A DNA stretch of 64,000 nucleotides. Origin: JBBQYD01 sp942493075 (GTDB lineage: Bacteria > Verrucomicrobiota > Verrucomicrobiia > Limisphaerales > UBA8199). The position numbers were made by a program, and so were the translations under genes. Positions within the stretch are counted from its first letter, which is position 1, and each line of letters starts with the position of its first letter. The notes under the pieces were generated by a model. The model did no database searches and was not told where the DNA came from. It saw only the letters and a list, made by a program, of their open reading frames with translations. Below, piece after piece: positions 17,468 through 30,795 of the stretch. The stretch is taken from contig OW818681.1 in the NCBI GenBank assembly GCA_942493075.1, positions 4,712,001 to 4,776,000 on the forward strand, written 5' to 3'.

Positions 17468-18043
17468 ATGGTAAAACTATCGACTCCGTTAACTGAAGCA
17501 GCGGTTCGCGGCCTGAAGGTGGGTGATCAGGTCGCTCTAAGTGGCACGATCTTCACCGGGCGCGACGCGGTACACAAATATCTTCATGAAGGTGGCACGT
17601 TGCCCCCCGAGGTCAGTTTTCAAGGCGGTGTCCTTTATCATTGCGGCCCCGTGGTGATCAAGGACGAACAGGGCAAATGGAAGTGCGTTGCTGCCGGCCC
17701 TACAACCTCCATTCGTGAGGAACCCTATCAATGGCAAGTCATTCGCGACTTTGGTCTGCGCGGCGTGATTGGCAAGGGTGGTATGGGAGAAAAGACCCTG
17801 AAGGCCTGCAAAGACTACGGTTGTGTTTACCTGCACGCCGTTGGCGGCGCAGCTCAGGTCCTTGCTGAAGCGATCAAGAGCGTTCCGAATGTTTACTACA
17901 TGGATAAGTTCGGAGCTCCGGAAGCCATCTGGCAGTTTGAAGTGGTTGATTTCCCCGTCATTGTCACCATCGACTCCCACGGCAACTCACTCCACAAGGA
18001 AGTTTGGGCACGGAGCGAGGCCGAGCTGGCCAAGCACCTTTAA
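17468..18043 (+). CDS. Class I fumarate hydratase (or tartrate dehydratase), beta subunit
   Basis: This 191-residue C-terminal half of the class I fumarase is a swivelling domain that completes the active site with the alpha subunit. Recognisable family stretches are RGLKVGDQVALSGTIFTGRDAVH near the N-terminus, then CGPVV, GPTTSIREEPY and RGVIGKGGMGEKT, and finally WQFEVVDFPVIVTIDSHGNSLH. Spacing of nine bases from the alpha gene and a strong terminator just after the stop mark a two-gene operon. Confidence 0.93.
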   Translation: MVKLSTPLTEAAVRGLKVGDQVALSGTIFTGRDAVHKYLHEGGTLPPEVSFQGGVLYHCGPVVIKDEQGKWKCVAAGPTTSIREEPYQWQVIRDFGLRGVIGKGGMGEKTLKACKDYGCVYLHAVGGAAQVLAEAIKSVPNVYYMDKFGAPEAIWQFEVVDFPVIVTIDSHGNSLHKEVWARSEAELAKHL

Positions 18044-18065
18044 TATCCCCTGGAAATTGCAACAT

Positions 18066-18098
18066 AAAAGGGCTGCCGCAAGGCAGCCCTTTTATTTG
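18066..18098 (+). terminator. Intrinsic terminator of the fumarase operon
   Basis: A 12-bp perfect stem (AAAAGGGCTGCC at 18066-18077 with its complement at 18082-18093) and GCAA tetraloop, followed by TTTTATTTG. The A/T-rich arms make it usable in both directions. Confidence 0.93.
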
Positions 18099-18150
18099 AA
18101 GAGCTCCACCGACTCCACTGTTTGCCCGCGGTAGACGCGGCAGTGGCTAC

Positions 18151-18984
18151 CTAATTGACTTGAGTCGCAATCGGCGAGAGCTTGCGGGAATAACTGATCA
18201 ATGCATTTCCTGAATCGAGCATCTCAACAGAGGCTTGGAGTGAACACGCCTTTTCCAGAATCGGCACTGCTACGGCGTCCTCAGCAATCTCTTTGAGCGG
18301 TAACTGTGTGCCACGATCAGAGACGGAGTTGACACCGTTAATCGTGTCCTCATGCATTGATTCGAATAACTCAGAGGCTAGCCGATGCCCAATATTGATC
18401 AGCCAGGAGAGCATCTCCCCTCGAGGAACCCGGAAAATCTCAGGATAAAGGAAGATAAGCTCTCGCGGCAAAACGGGGAGAACAAATGCCTCCGCCTCGT
18501 GCCATTCACGGTTTTTTCCCTGGTAATCCTTTAAGACGACTAGTTTGCGATACTCACCGTGTAGAGCAGGATGCAGTGATTTGAGCAACTTAACTTCAAT
18601 GAAATCAACTCGTCCGGCCTGGTTGAACCGATGTGAAAGCTTGATTCTCCCCCGCTGAGTGTTGAATTCTCCGGCATAGCAGGTGGAAATGATGATGTGA
18701 TCGTAAGCAGATTGGACCTGCATCCAGCAACCACCGGCCTCGCCGCCATAGTTTCGCTTCCCCTGTCTTGGTGGTTCAGAACTACGGACAACTAAGCGGC
18801 TTTGCACCTCTCCCAATCGCGTAAAGTAGTCGCTAGCACGGGGGAAGTCGTTCTGGACCAGGAACTCCCGAGCACATGCAATTTCGCGCGGCTCGATCGG
18901 GGGCCCCGAATGTACTCGAGATTCCAGCCCCTCGATGAGGTCCTTCGCTAACCGTCTGTGTTCCTTCGTTGCCACTCTGAACAT
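18151..18984 (-). CDS. Uncharacterised 277-residue protein
   Basis: No family is recognised. The protein is soluble, mixed alpha/beta and without a signal peptide or membrane helix. It begins with a charged helix (RRLAKDLIEGLESRV), and the middle holds strands such as YDHIIISTCYAGEF and RVDFIEVKLLKSL. A hydrophobic helix near 190-215 (LSWLINIGHRLASELFESM) is amphipathic. It lies alone between the fumarase terminator and the rRNA terminator. No obvious catalytic motif is present. It may be lineage-specific; coding status rests on its length and on the absence of a better frame on either strand. Confidence 0.6.
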   Translation of the reverse strand: MFRVATKEHRRLAKDLIEGLESRVHSGPPIEPREIACAREFLVQNDFPRASDYFTRLGEVQSRLVVRSSEPPRQGKRNYGGEAGGCWMQVQSAYDHIIISTCYAGEFNTQRGRIKLSHRFNQAGRVDFIEVKLLKSLHPALHGEYRKLVVLKDYQGKNREWHEAEAFVLPVLPRELIFLYPEIFRVPRGEMLSWLINIGHRLASELFESMHEDTINGVNSVSDRGTQLPLKEIAEDAVAVPILEKACSLQASVEMLDSGNALISYSRKLSPIATQVN

Positions 18985-19052
18985 ACACTAGCGGAGAGGC
19001 ATAGGCTGACAACTGTGCGTCTGGAGGCACATGTTTATTCAGGCTTAAACGC

Positions 19053-19088
19053 AAAAAAGCCGATGCGTTAAAGGGCGCATCGGCTTTT
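19053..19088 (-). terminator. Intrinsic terminator of the rRNA operon
   Basis: A 13-bp stem (AAAAGCCGATGCG at 19055-19067 with 19076-19088) and an eight-base loop are followed on the minus strand by six T. It lies about ten bases downstream of the 5S rRNA 3' end. Confidence 0.93.
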
Positions 19089-19098
19089 AGGATGAAAG

Positions 19099-19213
19099 AT
19101 CTGGCGGCAACCTACTCTCGCGGAGTCTATAAAACCACTACCATCGGCAAGGCTGTGTTTGACGGCCGTGTTCGGAATGGGAACGGGTCGGACCACAGCT
19201 TTATGGCCACCAA
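19099..19213 (-). rRNA. rrf: 5S ribosomal RNA
   Basis: On the minus strand the region carries the conserved 5S core around CCCATTCCGAACACGG and GCCGATGGTAGTG, ending in CGCGAGAGTAGG. The 5' end (TGGTGGC) pairs with the 3' end (GCCGCCA) to form the terminal helix I. Ends are estimated from that helix and may be off by a few bases. It is the last gene of the operon, 150 bases after 23S. Confidence 0.95.
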
Positions 19214-19363
19214 AAAAATGTTAAAAGAGCGTTACCGGTTTGAATCGGGAACTGATCTCTGAAAATTGCACACAGGAGGCTTTGAAGGCAGGAACAGAGC
19301 AAACATAGAATACTGTTCGCGAGTTTAAAATTCGCTTATCTTTCGTTTTGAAGGAAAGAAAAA

Positions 19364-24115
<4,752 letters not shown>

Positions 24116-24436
24116 AAAACAGTTAGTTTTGATTTTGACTAATTGTCCAGTTCGTGAAAACCAGACGGTCAATTTCTTACTTTATTAAAACTCTCCAAAA
24201 CACTCGAACTAACCGAGTGCCTTGAAGGGGCTCTCAAAACTTATCGCACAATTCAATTTTCAATGAACAACGGGTGTTGCCACCCTAAAATCTTCTCAAC
24301 CCTCGCAGACCTCCGCTTGCCGCCTGCTTTTCCTCTTTCCCAGGGCTTATCCTTCCCTTCCGGGGGACAAAAAATCCGAGAGCCGATTTACTTCTCCTAA
24401 CTCGGCCTCGCAGACCTTCGTTATTTCGTGTGAACA

Positions 24437-24465
24437 CCTTAACCGGTTTCACACTCAACTGTCAA
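24437..24465 (-). promoter_or_regulatory. Candidate second rRNA promoter
   Basis: On the minus strand a perfect -35 TTGACA (24465-24460) is followed after 17 bases by TTAAGG (24442-24437), a poor -10 element. It lies about 320 bases upstream of 16S and may be a downstream P2-type promoter. Confidence 0.4.
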
Positions 24466-24538
24466 AAACTTTCTTCAACTTTCTTTCACCACTCCCTTTT
24501 GACAGCCACCACAAACCCTTTTGCGGTTACCTGCGCCT

Positions 24539-24566
24539 ATCTTATTGCAAGCCAGCGACTTGTCAA
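24539..24566 (-). promoter_or_regulatory. Candidate main rRNA promoter (P1)
   Basis: On the minus strand a perfect -35 TTGACA (24566-24561), 16-base spacer and -10 TAAGAT (24544-24539) are followed by a GC-rich discriminator (AGGCGCAGG). A GC-rich discriminator is typical of stringently controlled rRNA promoters. Confidence 0.65.
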
Positions 24567-24963
24567 CAGTTTCTTCAGGTTTTTTTTCTTCAACTCGTAA
24601 AGAACAGGGGCATGAACATATCGATCCTGAGAAAGGACGCAAGGGTTTTTGTAAAAAATGTGAAAAATCTTTTCCATCCTGTCCCGCAAACCCGTGCCAC
24701 CGGACACTGATGCAACGTCAAGCAAGCCCTGGATTCAGAGTCATCCACTAAATGCGGCTTACCCTGCAAATCGCCCACTCTGCCGATGTTCGTACCCCTT
24801 TGATTGCCCGTGCTATTCTGGGCTTCTGCCATTATGAAATGCCTCTGCCCCGCCCCACCTTTTTTTTCGAGGGACGTGTCAAAAGATCAGACATTGGCGT
24901 CTAGACACCGGTTTTGGGCCGTCTCGGCACCTGTTGCGCAGTGGTTCACTGCTAGAAAAGCAA

Positions 24964-24988
24964 GGGCGTCCGACATGATCGGACGCCC
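24964..24988 (-). terminator. Terminator of the aminotransferase gene
   Basis: A 10-bp perfect stem (GGGCGTCCGA at 24964-24973 with 24979-24988) and five-base loop are followed on the minus strand by the interrupted T-tract TTGCTTTTCT. It lies 37 bases past the aminotransferase stop codon. Confidence 0.8.
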
Positions 24989-25025
24989 AGCGAAGATCCA
25001 AAAGCAGACCCGGAACTAACCGAGC

Positions 25026-26201
25026 TTACTTCTTTAGAGCCTGGCAGAACTTCTCAATGCGATCTAATCCCTTTTCAATGTTCGCCATGCTGGTCGCATA
25101 GCTAAGCCGTATATAATCGTCCGCACCGAACGCTATTCCAGGGACAGCAGCGACCTTTTCCTGCTCAAGAAGCCTGGCACAAAACTCGGTGGATTTTAGT
25201 CCGGTTCCAGAGATGTTCGGGAACAGGTAGAAAGCCCCCTTTGCATTGACACAGGATATACCAGGAATGCGATTGAGCCGTTCAAATGCATAGGAGCGGC
25301 GTTTACTGAACTCGCCAAGCCACTTGGAAAGGTGATCCTGCGGCCCATTGAGTGCGGCCACCGCGCCCTTTTGGGCAAAGGATGTGGGATTACTGGTGCT
25401 ATGACTTTGGACCGCGTCAATTGCCTTGGCAATTGGCTCCGGGGCGGCCAGGAAACCGAGGCGCCAACCGGTCATGCTCCAGGCCTTTGCGAAGCCGTGC
25501 ACCACGATGGTGTGCTCATAATGCGCCTGTGAAAAGCTGGCTACGCTTTTGTGCTTCGCGCCATCATAGACCAAGTGCTCGTAGATCTCGTCGCTCATGA
25601 TGAGCACGCCCTTTTCGATGCAAACATCTCCGAGCGCTTTGATTTCGTCCGGAGTGTAGATTGATCCGGTCGGATTGCTCGGGCTGTTCAGGATGAACAG
25701 GCGCGTGCGTGGGGTGATGGCTGCGCGGAGCTGCGCCGGAGTGATCTTAAATTCCGTTTTATCACTGGTCTCGATGATCACAGGCGTGGCACTAGCCAAT
25801 TTCACCATTTCAGGGTAGCTCAGCCAGTAGGGCGCTGGAATGATGACTTCATCGCCTTCCTGGCAGGTCGCCATGATGACGTTGAAGCAGGAATGCTTTC
25901 CTCCGCAGGAGATGATTACCTGAGACGGCTTGTAGTTGAGACCGTTATCGCGTTTGAACTTGTCTGCGACGGCTTGACGCAGCTCTGGGGTGCCGCTGGC
26001 AGGGGTGTATTTGGTGAACCCCTCGTTCAGAGCCTTAATTGCCGCGTCCTTGATGTGTTGGGGGGTGTCGAAATCGGGTTCGCCAGCGCCGAAACCGACG
26101 ACATCCAAGCCCTCCGCTTTCATTTGCTTGGCCTTCGAATCAATGGCCAGCGTCAGCGAGGGGGAGAGTACAGCCGCGCGTTGCGATATCTTATAGTTCA
26201 T
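25026..26201 (-). CDS. Class I/II aminotransferase (aspartate aminotransferase-like)
   Basis: PLP-dependent aminotransferase of the AspC/AAT-1b group found in most bacteria; it exchanges amino groups between aspartate (or related amino acids) and 2-oxoglutarate. The ATG giving MNYKISQRAAVLSPSLTLAI is the family start, while the longer open frame adds 44 doubtful residues. The protein has 391 residues. Landmarks are VGFGAGEPDFDTP, the NSPSNPTG loop, the DEIYEHLVYDG aspartate/tyrosine region and the PLP-lysine segment GFAKAWSMTGWRLG, where Ala replaces the more common Ser before the lysine. A prephenate-type specificity is possible. Confidence 0.93.
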   Translation of the reverse strand: MNYKISQRAAVLSPSLTLAIDSKAKQMKAEGLDVVGFGAGEPDFDTPQHIKDAAIKALNEGFTKYTPASGTPELRQAVADKFKRDNGLNYKPSQVIISCGGKHSCFNVIMATCQEGDEVIIPAPYWLSYPEMVKLASATPVIIETSDKTEFKITPAQLRAAITPRTRLFILNSPSNPTGSIYTPDEIKALGDVCIEKGVLIMSDEIYEHLVYDGAKHKSVASFSQAHYEHTIVVHGFAKAWSMTGWRLGFLAAPEPIAKAIDAVQSHSTSNPTSFAQKGAVAALNGPQDHLSKWLGEFSKRRSYAFERLNRIPGISCVNAKGAFYLFPNISGTGLKSTEFCARLLEQEKVAAVPGIAFGADDYIRLSYATSMANIEKGLDRIEKFCQALKK

Positions 26202-26404
26202 ACAGCGCTGACAAATAGCATCAGGCGACGGGAGTGCAAGTGGAATTGGGAGAAAAACGGAGGCTTTTTCGGGGCTTTCCGGCCAGCCCGGCACCGGGAG
26301 AAAAGGGTAAGACCAGAAGATCGGGAGCAGCAAGATCTGCTTGCGGCCTTTGAAACCGTTTGCGCTGCTCGAGTTGAGTACAGCGGTGAATTGGGCGCCG
26401 GATC

Positions 26405-26686
26405 TCAGCGCCGCAGCGCCAGATGCGAGGAGTCACTTTGGCGCTCGGGAGAACAGATCCCTTCAGTGCCCCAGTTTTGGATCGCCTCCTCCAGGGTTCG
26501 GCCCTCAACTGAGCGACAGCCGCAGTCGAGGCATTGCACGCTATAAGATTCCTGGCAATGGCGACCCACATACAGGCGCCGGCTGCCGCAACCCGCTGTT
26601 GGGCACGCCACGAGATGGAAGGCCTGAGAGTCTGTGTCTCCGATGGCTGATTTCTCGGCCTCGGTCAAATTCTTGGATAAGGACAT
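26405..26686 (-). CDS. Small zinc-ribbon protein, Lar (restriction alleviation)-like
   Basis: This 93-residue protein has a compact cysteine pattern: a CPTAGCGS knuckle (Cys 28 and 33), then VQCLDCGC (Cys 52, 55, 57), then the stretch EGRTLEEAIQNWGT. That order, a CP-x-CG knuckle, a Y-x-VxCxxCG knuckle and a T-x-EEAIxxWN helix, is the pattern of Lar-type restriction-alleviation proteins of phages and prophages. No restriction genes or phage genes are near, so the function is open. The ATG at 26686 is the only good start. It could be a generic zinc-binding adaptor. Confidence 0.6.
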   Translation of the reverse strand: MSLSKNLTEAEKSAIGDTDSQAFHLVACPTAGCGSRRLYVGRHCQESYSVQCLDCGCRSVEGRTLEEAIQNWGTEGICSPERQSDSSHLALRR

Positions 26687-27022
26687 AGTTTCGATTCCAG
26701 AAGAAAACGAAATGTTCTCTTCACACGGTTTGCCCTCCTCGCTGATGAGGGAAAGCGACCGCGGTTCTTAATACTATTAGACCAGATAAATGAGGGGTTT
26801 GCCTAGCAGTAATTTGCTTTTGCTTATCTTTTTTTGCTCTTAACAAGCTGCATAAGTCGGGGTTCTTTCTCGCCGAAATCGGGGAGCTGATGTGACTCAC
26901 TCTTGCCCAAGCCAGCGCCTCCTGGAAAAGAGAGAGGTACCAACCCACCGCCGCACGATGCCTGAGTTGTTGCAATCGCAATGTCAGACCCGTATTGTCT
27001 TTGTCGGCAAAACTTGCAGTTT
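26687..27022. other. Intergenic region before ctpA
   Basis: Divergent regulatory space between the zinc-ribbon gene and ctpA. It is AT-richer than the surroundings in 26780-26840. No convincing promoter pair, RNA gene or repeat was found. The open frame at 26981 adds 14 residues to CtpA that do not look like protein. Confidence 0.45.
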
Positions 27023-28348
27023 ATGAGACGACCTGTCATTTACGGCGTGGTGGTGATCGCGCTGGTGTTGAATCTGGCCATTGGCGCCAAGACCTTCCGC
27101 GAATCCGCCGGCGCTTCAGATAAAGACTCCGCCTATCCGAGCTTGGAACTGTTCTCCTTTGTCATGGAGAAGGTGCGGCGAGACTACGTTGACGGGCAGA
27201 AGTTTACGTATAAGGAATTGGTGTATGGAGCTCTGAAAGGGATGCTCAATACCCTGGACCCGCACAGCGAGTTCATGGAACCTGATAAATTCAAAGAACT
27301 GCAAAGCGATACACAGGGGGCGTTCGGTGGAGTCGGAATCGTTGTTTCCTCCAAGGACAATTCGCTGACCGTCGTGGCGCCGATGGAAGACACGCCGGGT
27401 TTCCGCGCTGGCATCCTCTCTGGTGACAGGATTCTGAAGATTGATGGCAAGTCCACGGAAAAGATGAGTTTGCAGGATGCTGTGAAGAATTTACGTGGTG
27501 AACCTGGCACCCAGGTTAAACTTTCGGTGCTTCGTCCTGCTTCCGGAGAAATCAAGGAGCACAGCCTGACGCGAACCGTAATCAGCGTGGACATGGTAAA
27601 GGATATCAACGGTAAGAAGGAATTCCCGCTCAGCGACAACCGAATCGGTTACATACGCCTGGTCCAATTTGGGGAAAAAACAAGCGATGAGCTCGATAAG
27701 GCCATCAAGAAGCTTCGGAAACAGGGTATGCAAGCCCTGGTGCTGGACCTGAGGTGGAATCCCGGCGGTTTGCTGGAGCAAGCGGTTGAGGTTTGCGAGA
27801 AATTCCTGCCGCGCGGTGAACTGGTGGTTACGACTGAAGGACGCAATGCCGCTCAGAATTCGACACGCCGGGCTATGGGCAGCGGGGACATGCTGGATGG
27901 AATGCCGATGGTGGTGCTGGTTAACATTGGAAGTGCGAGCGCCTCGGAAATCGTGGCAGGCTGTTTGCAGGATCTGAAGCGGTCGATTGTGCTGGGCGAG
28001 AAAACATTCGGCAAAGGTTCTGTGCAGAGCATCGTGCCACTACAGGACGGCGCTGCGCTTCGATTAACAACAGCAAAGTACTACACCCCGAGTCATAAAG
28101 TGATTCATGAGCAGGGGATCACGCCCGACATTACTGTGCCGCTCACCGATGATGAAGAGCGGAGTATCATCTTACAGCGGACCCCCGGTGGCCTTGAGAG
28201 CCTGGAACCTTCGGACCGTGATCATGTGGCACGTTCACACGATGCGCAGTTGGACCGGGCCATGGATCTGCTCAAAGGTATCAACTTGTTCACAGCTCGC
28301 GCCCCGCGCGAACTAAAGACTCCTCCCGGGAAGGTGGCCAGCAAGTAA
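27023..28348 (+). CDS. Carboxy-terminal processing peptidase (S41, CtpA/Prc-like)
   Basis: Periplasmic or membrane-anchored serine protease that trims C-termini of exported proteins. The ATG at 27023 starts a single N-terminal membrane anchor (RRPVIYGVVVIALVLNLAIG). The 441-residue protein then has the capping region, a PDZ domain (about 100-185, with GVGIVVSSKDNSLTVVAP and GILSGDRILKIDGK) and the S41 core. The Ser/Lys dyad is inferred at S306 (in NIGSASASEI) and K331 (in GEKTFGKGSVQ). DLRWNPGGLLEQAV is the family strand. The tsaD gene follows 18 bases later and is probably co-transcribed. Confidence 0.94.
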   Translation: MRRPVIYGVVVIALVLNLAIGAKTFRESAGASDKDSAYPSLELFSFVMEKVRRDYVDGQKFTYKELVYGALKGMLNTLDPHSEFMEPDKFKELQSDTQGAFGGVGIVVSSKDNSLTVVAPMEDTPGFRAGILSGDRILKIDGKSTEKMSLQDAVKNLRGEPGTQVKLSVLRPASGEIKEHSLTRTVISVDMVKDINGKKEFPLSDNRIGYIRLVQFGEKTSDELDKAIKKLRKQGMQALVLDLRWNPGGLLEQAVEVCEKFLPRGELVVTTEGRNAAQNSTRRAMGSGDMLDGMPMVVLVNIGSASASEIVAGCLQDLKRSIVLGEKTFGKGSVQSIVPLQDGAALRLTTAKYYTPSHKVIHEQGITPDITVPLTDDEERSIILQRTPGGLESLEPSDRDHVARSHDAQLDRAMDLLKGINLFTARAPRELKTPPGKVASK

Positions 28349-28366
28349 CCTGCGCCGGCCACCAAC

Positions 28367-29392
28367 ATGCCTCTACTGGCCTTTGAGACTTCTTGCGATG
28401 AAACCAGCGTGGCTGTTGTCCACGCTGGCCAGGTTCTGTCCACGCAAGTAGCGTCCCAGATCCGCATGCACGCGGAATATGGCGGGGTGGTGCCCGAGTT
28501 GGCTGCCCGTGAGCATCTCAGAAATCTGGCACCTGTTGCGCGCGCGGCATTACGGGAATCAGGCGTTCAAGCAAACCAGATTACGGCGGTAGCAGCTACG
28601 AGAGGCCCCGGGCTGCCCAGTGCGCTTATGGCCGGGTTGAAGGCCGCCCAATCGATGGCCTTTGTCCTGCGATGTCCCTTCTATGCGATGCATCACCATG
28701 ATGCCCACCTGTACTCCCCTTGGATCGGTGGTGAGCCCTTGCATGCCGAATTCAGCGCGTTTGAGCCCAACATATCCCTGATTGCAAGTGGTGGTCACAC
28801 GATGCTCGTGCTGGTTGAATCTCCCCTGAAACATCGAGTGCTCGGAGCGACTCTGGACGACGCTGCCGGGGAGTGTTTTGACAAAACTGGCAAGCTGATG
28901 GGGCTACCCTACCCTGCCGGACCTCTCATTGATCGCCTGGCGGCGCAGGGGAATCCGGCAGCATTCGAGTTTCCAAGGCCCAAGCTCAATGATCCGGATG
29001 ATGATTTCAGTTTCAGCGGGTTAAAGACCAGCGTTCGGTATTTTCTGCGAGATCATCCCGGACTGCTGGACGACTCCCGACTATTACGCGATTTTTGCGC
29101 GAGCGTTCAGGCGGCGATCATCAACGTGCTCGTCGGCAAAACGATTCGTGCCGCGCGCCGTTGCAAGGTGCGCTGCGTAACGGCATCCGGCGGCGTTACC
29201 TGTAATGCCGGGCTTCGGCAGGCCCTGCAGGGCGCCTGCGATCGCGAGCGATTTAAGCTTCGTCTGGCTGCCAAAGACCTTTGCACAGACAACGCCGCCA
29301 TGATTGGCGTGCTGGCTGAGCACCGGATTGCTGCCGGAATGGAGCCCGCCCCGCTGGATGCTGACATCCTGCCTGGCTGGGACCTGGCCTGA
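28367..29392 (+). CDS. tsaD: tRNA N6-threonylcarbamoyladenosine transferase TsaD
   Basis: Catalyses transfer of the threonylcarbamoyl group to A37 of ANN-decoding tRNAs, together with TsaB and TsaE. The 341-residue protein belongs to the ASKHA fold. Its start is MPLLAFETSCDETSVAVV. The metal-binding HxxxH lies in MHHHDAHLYS (residues 108-116), differing slightly from the common HHLEAH. Other landmarks are ATRGPGLPSALMAG, ASGGHTMLV, TLDDAAGECFDK and ASGGVTCNAGLR. The C-terminal CTDNAAMIG is typical. It sits directly behind ctpA. Confidence 0.95.
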   Translation: MPLLAFETSCDETSVAVVHAGQVLSTQVASQIRMHAEYGGVVPELAAREHLRNLAPVARAALRESGVQANQITAVAATRGPGLPSALMAGLKAAQSMAFVLRCPFYAMHHHDAHLYSPWIGGEPLHAEFSAFEPNISLIASGGHTMLVLVESPLKHRVLGATLDDAAGECFDKTGKLMGLPYPAGPLIDRLAAQGNPAAFEFPRPKLNDPDDDFSFSGLKTSVRYFLRDHPGLLDDSRLLRDFCASVQAAIINVLVGKTIRAARRCKVRCVTASGGVTCNAGLRQALQGACDRERFKLRLAAKDLCTDNAAMIGVLAEHRIAAGMEPAPLDADILPGWDLA

Positions 29393-29466
29393 AACTTACG
29401 CAGGGACGCAGCAAGGTCCATGCGAAAACTCGCCGTCACGGAATCAGCTAATCCAATGAGCGCACA

Positions 29467-29516
29467 GTTGACATTGTCCGCATGTTCGATAACATTGCTA
29501 CCGTCAATATGTCAAC
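29467..29516 (+). promoter_or_regulatory. Candidate promoter/operator of the toxin-antitoxin pair
   Basis: A perfect 7-bp inverted repeat, GTTGACA at 29467-29473 and TGTCAAC at 29510-29516, brackets the start region of the antitoxin. The left arm also contains a consensus -35 box (TTGACA); a poor -10 (AACATT, 29491-29496) follows after 17 bases. Antitoxins of this class usually repress their own operon by binding such repeats. Confidence 0.4.
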
Positions 29517-30102
29517 AGTTTCGACAACGCTGGAGTCTCCTATTCAGGAGGCATTGGACCGCGGAAAGAAGACCTTGGAGAAGGTCCTGGCGAATGCGGA
29601 CTCCAAATCGGTGGGTTCCCTGCAGACGACCACCAATGAGGTCGGCTTCCTGGTGGCTGCCGCTCGCCTGGCCATCGAGTCGTTGGGCATTTCCGCGGAT
29701 GTGGGGGACAGAGAACTCCACGAGGCGCGGCTCCGTGGCTTGTCACGGATGATGGAATTGCGGAAAGCCGCTGAACCAGTCCTGGAAACCGGCGCGGTTT
29801 GCTCGCTTCTGGGGGTCAGCCGGGAAACGATTCGCAAGAAGGTGGACCGTCGGCAATTGCTGGCGTTACCGAAAGGGGCGGATCGTGTGTTCCCAGCCTT
29901 TCAGTTCAAAGAAGGGGATGTAGTTCCGGGACTGCCCGAGGTGCTTAAAGCGCTGGACGGGCACTCGCCCTTCATGGTGCTGTCGTTTCTCCTCAGCAAG
30001 GGCCCCAGCTTCGCGGGTAAAACGGCAATCGAACTCTTACGATCCGGCGAGCTGGATTTGGTGCTTGCCGAGGCGCGCGGACTCCTGACACATGGCAGCT
30101 AA
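29482..30102 (+). CDS. Xre/MbcA/ParS-type antitoxin
   Basis: This 206-residue partner of the RES toxin overlaps it by 11 bases. The middle part carries a helix-turn-helix-like segment (VCSLLGVSRETIRKKV). The C-terminal part resembles the toxin-binding domain of MbcA/ParS antitoxins: LPEVLKALDGHSPFMVLSFL, then AGKTAIELLRSGELDLVLAE, where the usual pattern is G-x-P-x-EALRxGxxDxVLxxA. The ATG at 29482 is used; the ATG at 29509 is an alternative giving MSTVSTTLES and would better fit the promoter candidate. The antitoxin should neutralise the downstream toxin and repress the operon. Confidence 0.75.
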   Translation: MFDNIATVNMSTVSTTLESPIQEALDRGKKTLEKVLANADSKSVGSLQTTTNEVGFLVAAARLAIESLGISADVGDRELHEARLRGLSRMMELRKAAEPVLETGAVCSLLGVSRETIRKKVDRRQLLALPKGADRVFPAFQFKEGDVVPGLPEVLKALDGHSPFMVLSFLLSKGPSFAGKTAIELLRSGELDLVLAEARGLLTHGS

Positions 30103-30700
30103 ACTAGTGGGAAAGTTGCCTGTTCCGCCAGCGGATCTGGACGACCGAAAACTGCCTTTGAAGTTATTGGACGGTTCGTTATTTCGAATCCATCACACCC
30201 GTTTAGATTGCTTGTTCTTCGGCACCAACAAGTCCGAACGATTCGATGATCCGCTTGGGGAATACGGAGTATTCTACGCGGCACTGCAACCGGATGCCGC
30301 TTTTGCCGAGGTCTTCCTGCGCCAGTTATCGGCAATGATCGTCCCGGAGTCGAGCATTCAGGAACGGTCAATGTCCGAGGTGCTTGCCGACCACTTGCAT
30401 TGCGTGGACTTGTCTTCTGCCGGCCTGCGGCAGGTCTCCTGTGACAACAGGATTGCGACGGAAATGCCTTATGTAACAGTGGGAAAGTGGTCGCGAGCGT
30501 TTTTCCTGCACCCACAGAAACCTGACGGAATCATTTACCGGAGCCGACACAACCCCCAATCCAAATGTGTAGCGCTGTTTGATCGCTGCCAATCCAAACT
30601 CAAACTGAAAATTTCCGAGCCCTTGCTGGCCGGTGTTCGCAGGTCCTGGACGGTAAAGCAAATCGCTCGATATGCGATGGAGATCGAACCGACACCCTAA
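30092..30700 (+). CDS. RES-domain toxin (NAD+-degrading family)
   Basis: This 202-residue protein of the RES family is named for its conserved Arg, Glu and Ser residues. Here these correspond to R32 (SLFRIHH), E73 (FAEVFLRQL) and S151 (IIYRSRHNP), in the right order and spacing. Characterised members (for example MbcT) consume NAD+ and arrest growth unless bound by their antitoxin. It follows and overlaps the antitoxin gene by 11 bases. The N-terminal 20 residues include VPPADLDDRKLPLK, common in relatives. Activity is not shown; all three key residues are intact. Confidence 0.85.
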   Translation: MAAKLVGKLPVPPADLDDRKLPLKLLDGSLFRIHHTRLDCLFFGTNKSERFDDPLGEYGVFYAALQPDAAFAEVFLRQLSAMIVPESSIQERSMSEVLADHLHCVDLSSAGLRQVSCDNRIATEMPYVTVGKWSRAFFLHPQKPDGIIYRSRHNPQSKCVALFDRCQSKLKLKISEPLLAGVRRSWTVKQIARYAMEIEPTP

Positions 30701-30795
30701 TCCATGGGATCATCCCCCCTGGACCAGCGAAATCCGGCGAATTTATTTTTCAAACGTCAGCTAAACAGGTATAAAACCGGGACTTTTGCGATCGC

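Larger units (their letters stand above)
24116..25025 (-). other. rRNA leader and upstream region
   Basis: No protein gene is seen. The minus-strand leader of the rRNA operon runs about 420 bases from the strongest promoter to the 16S 5' end and is pyrimidine-rich on the plus strand. It holds the two promoter candidates listed separately. Bases 24570-24960 between the promoter and the aminotransferase terminator show nothing recognisable. Confidence 0.6.
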
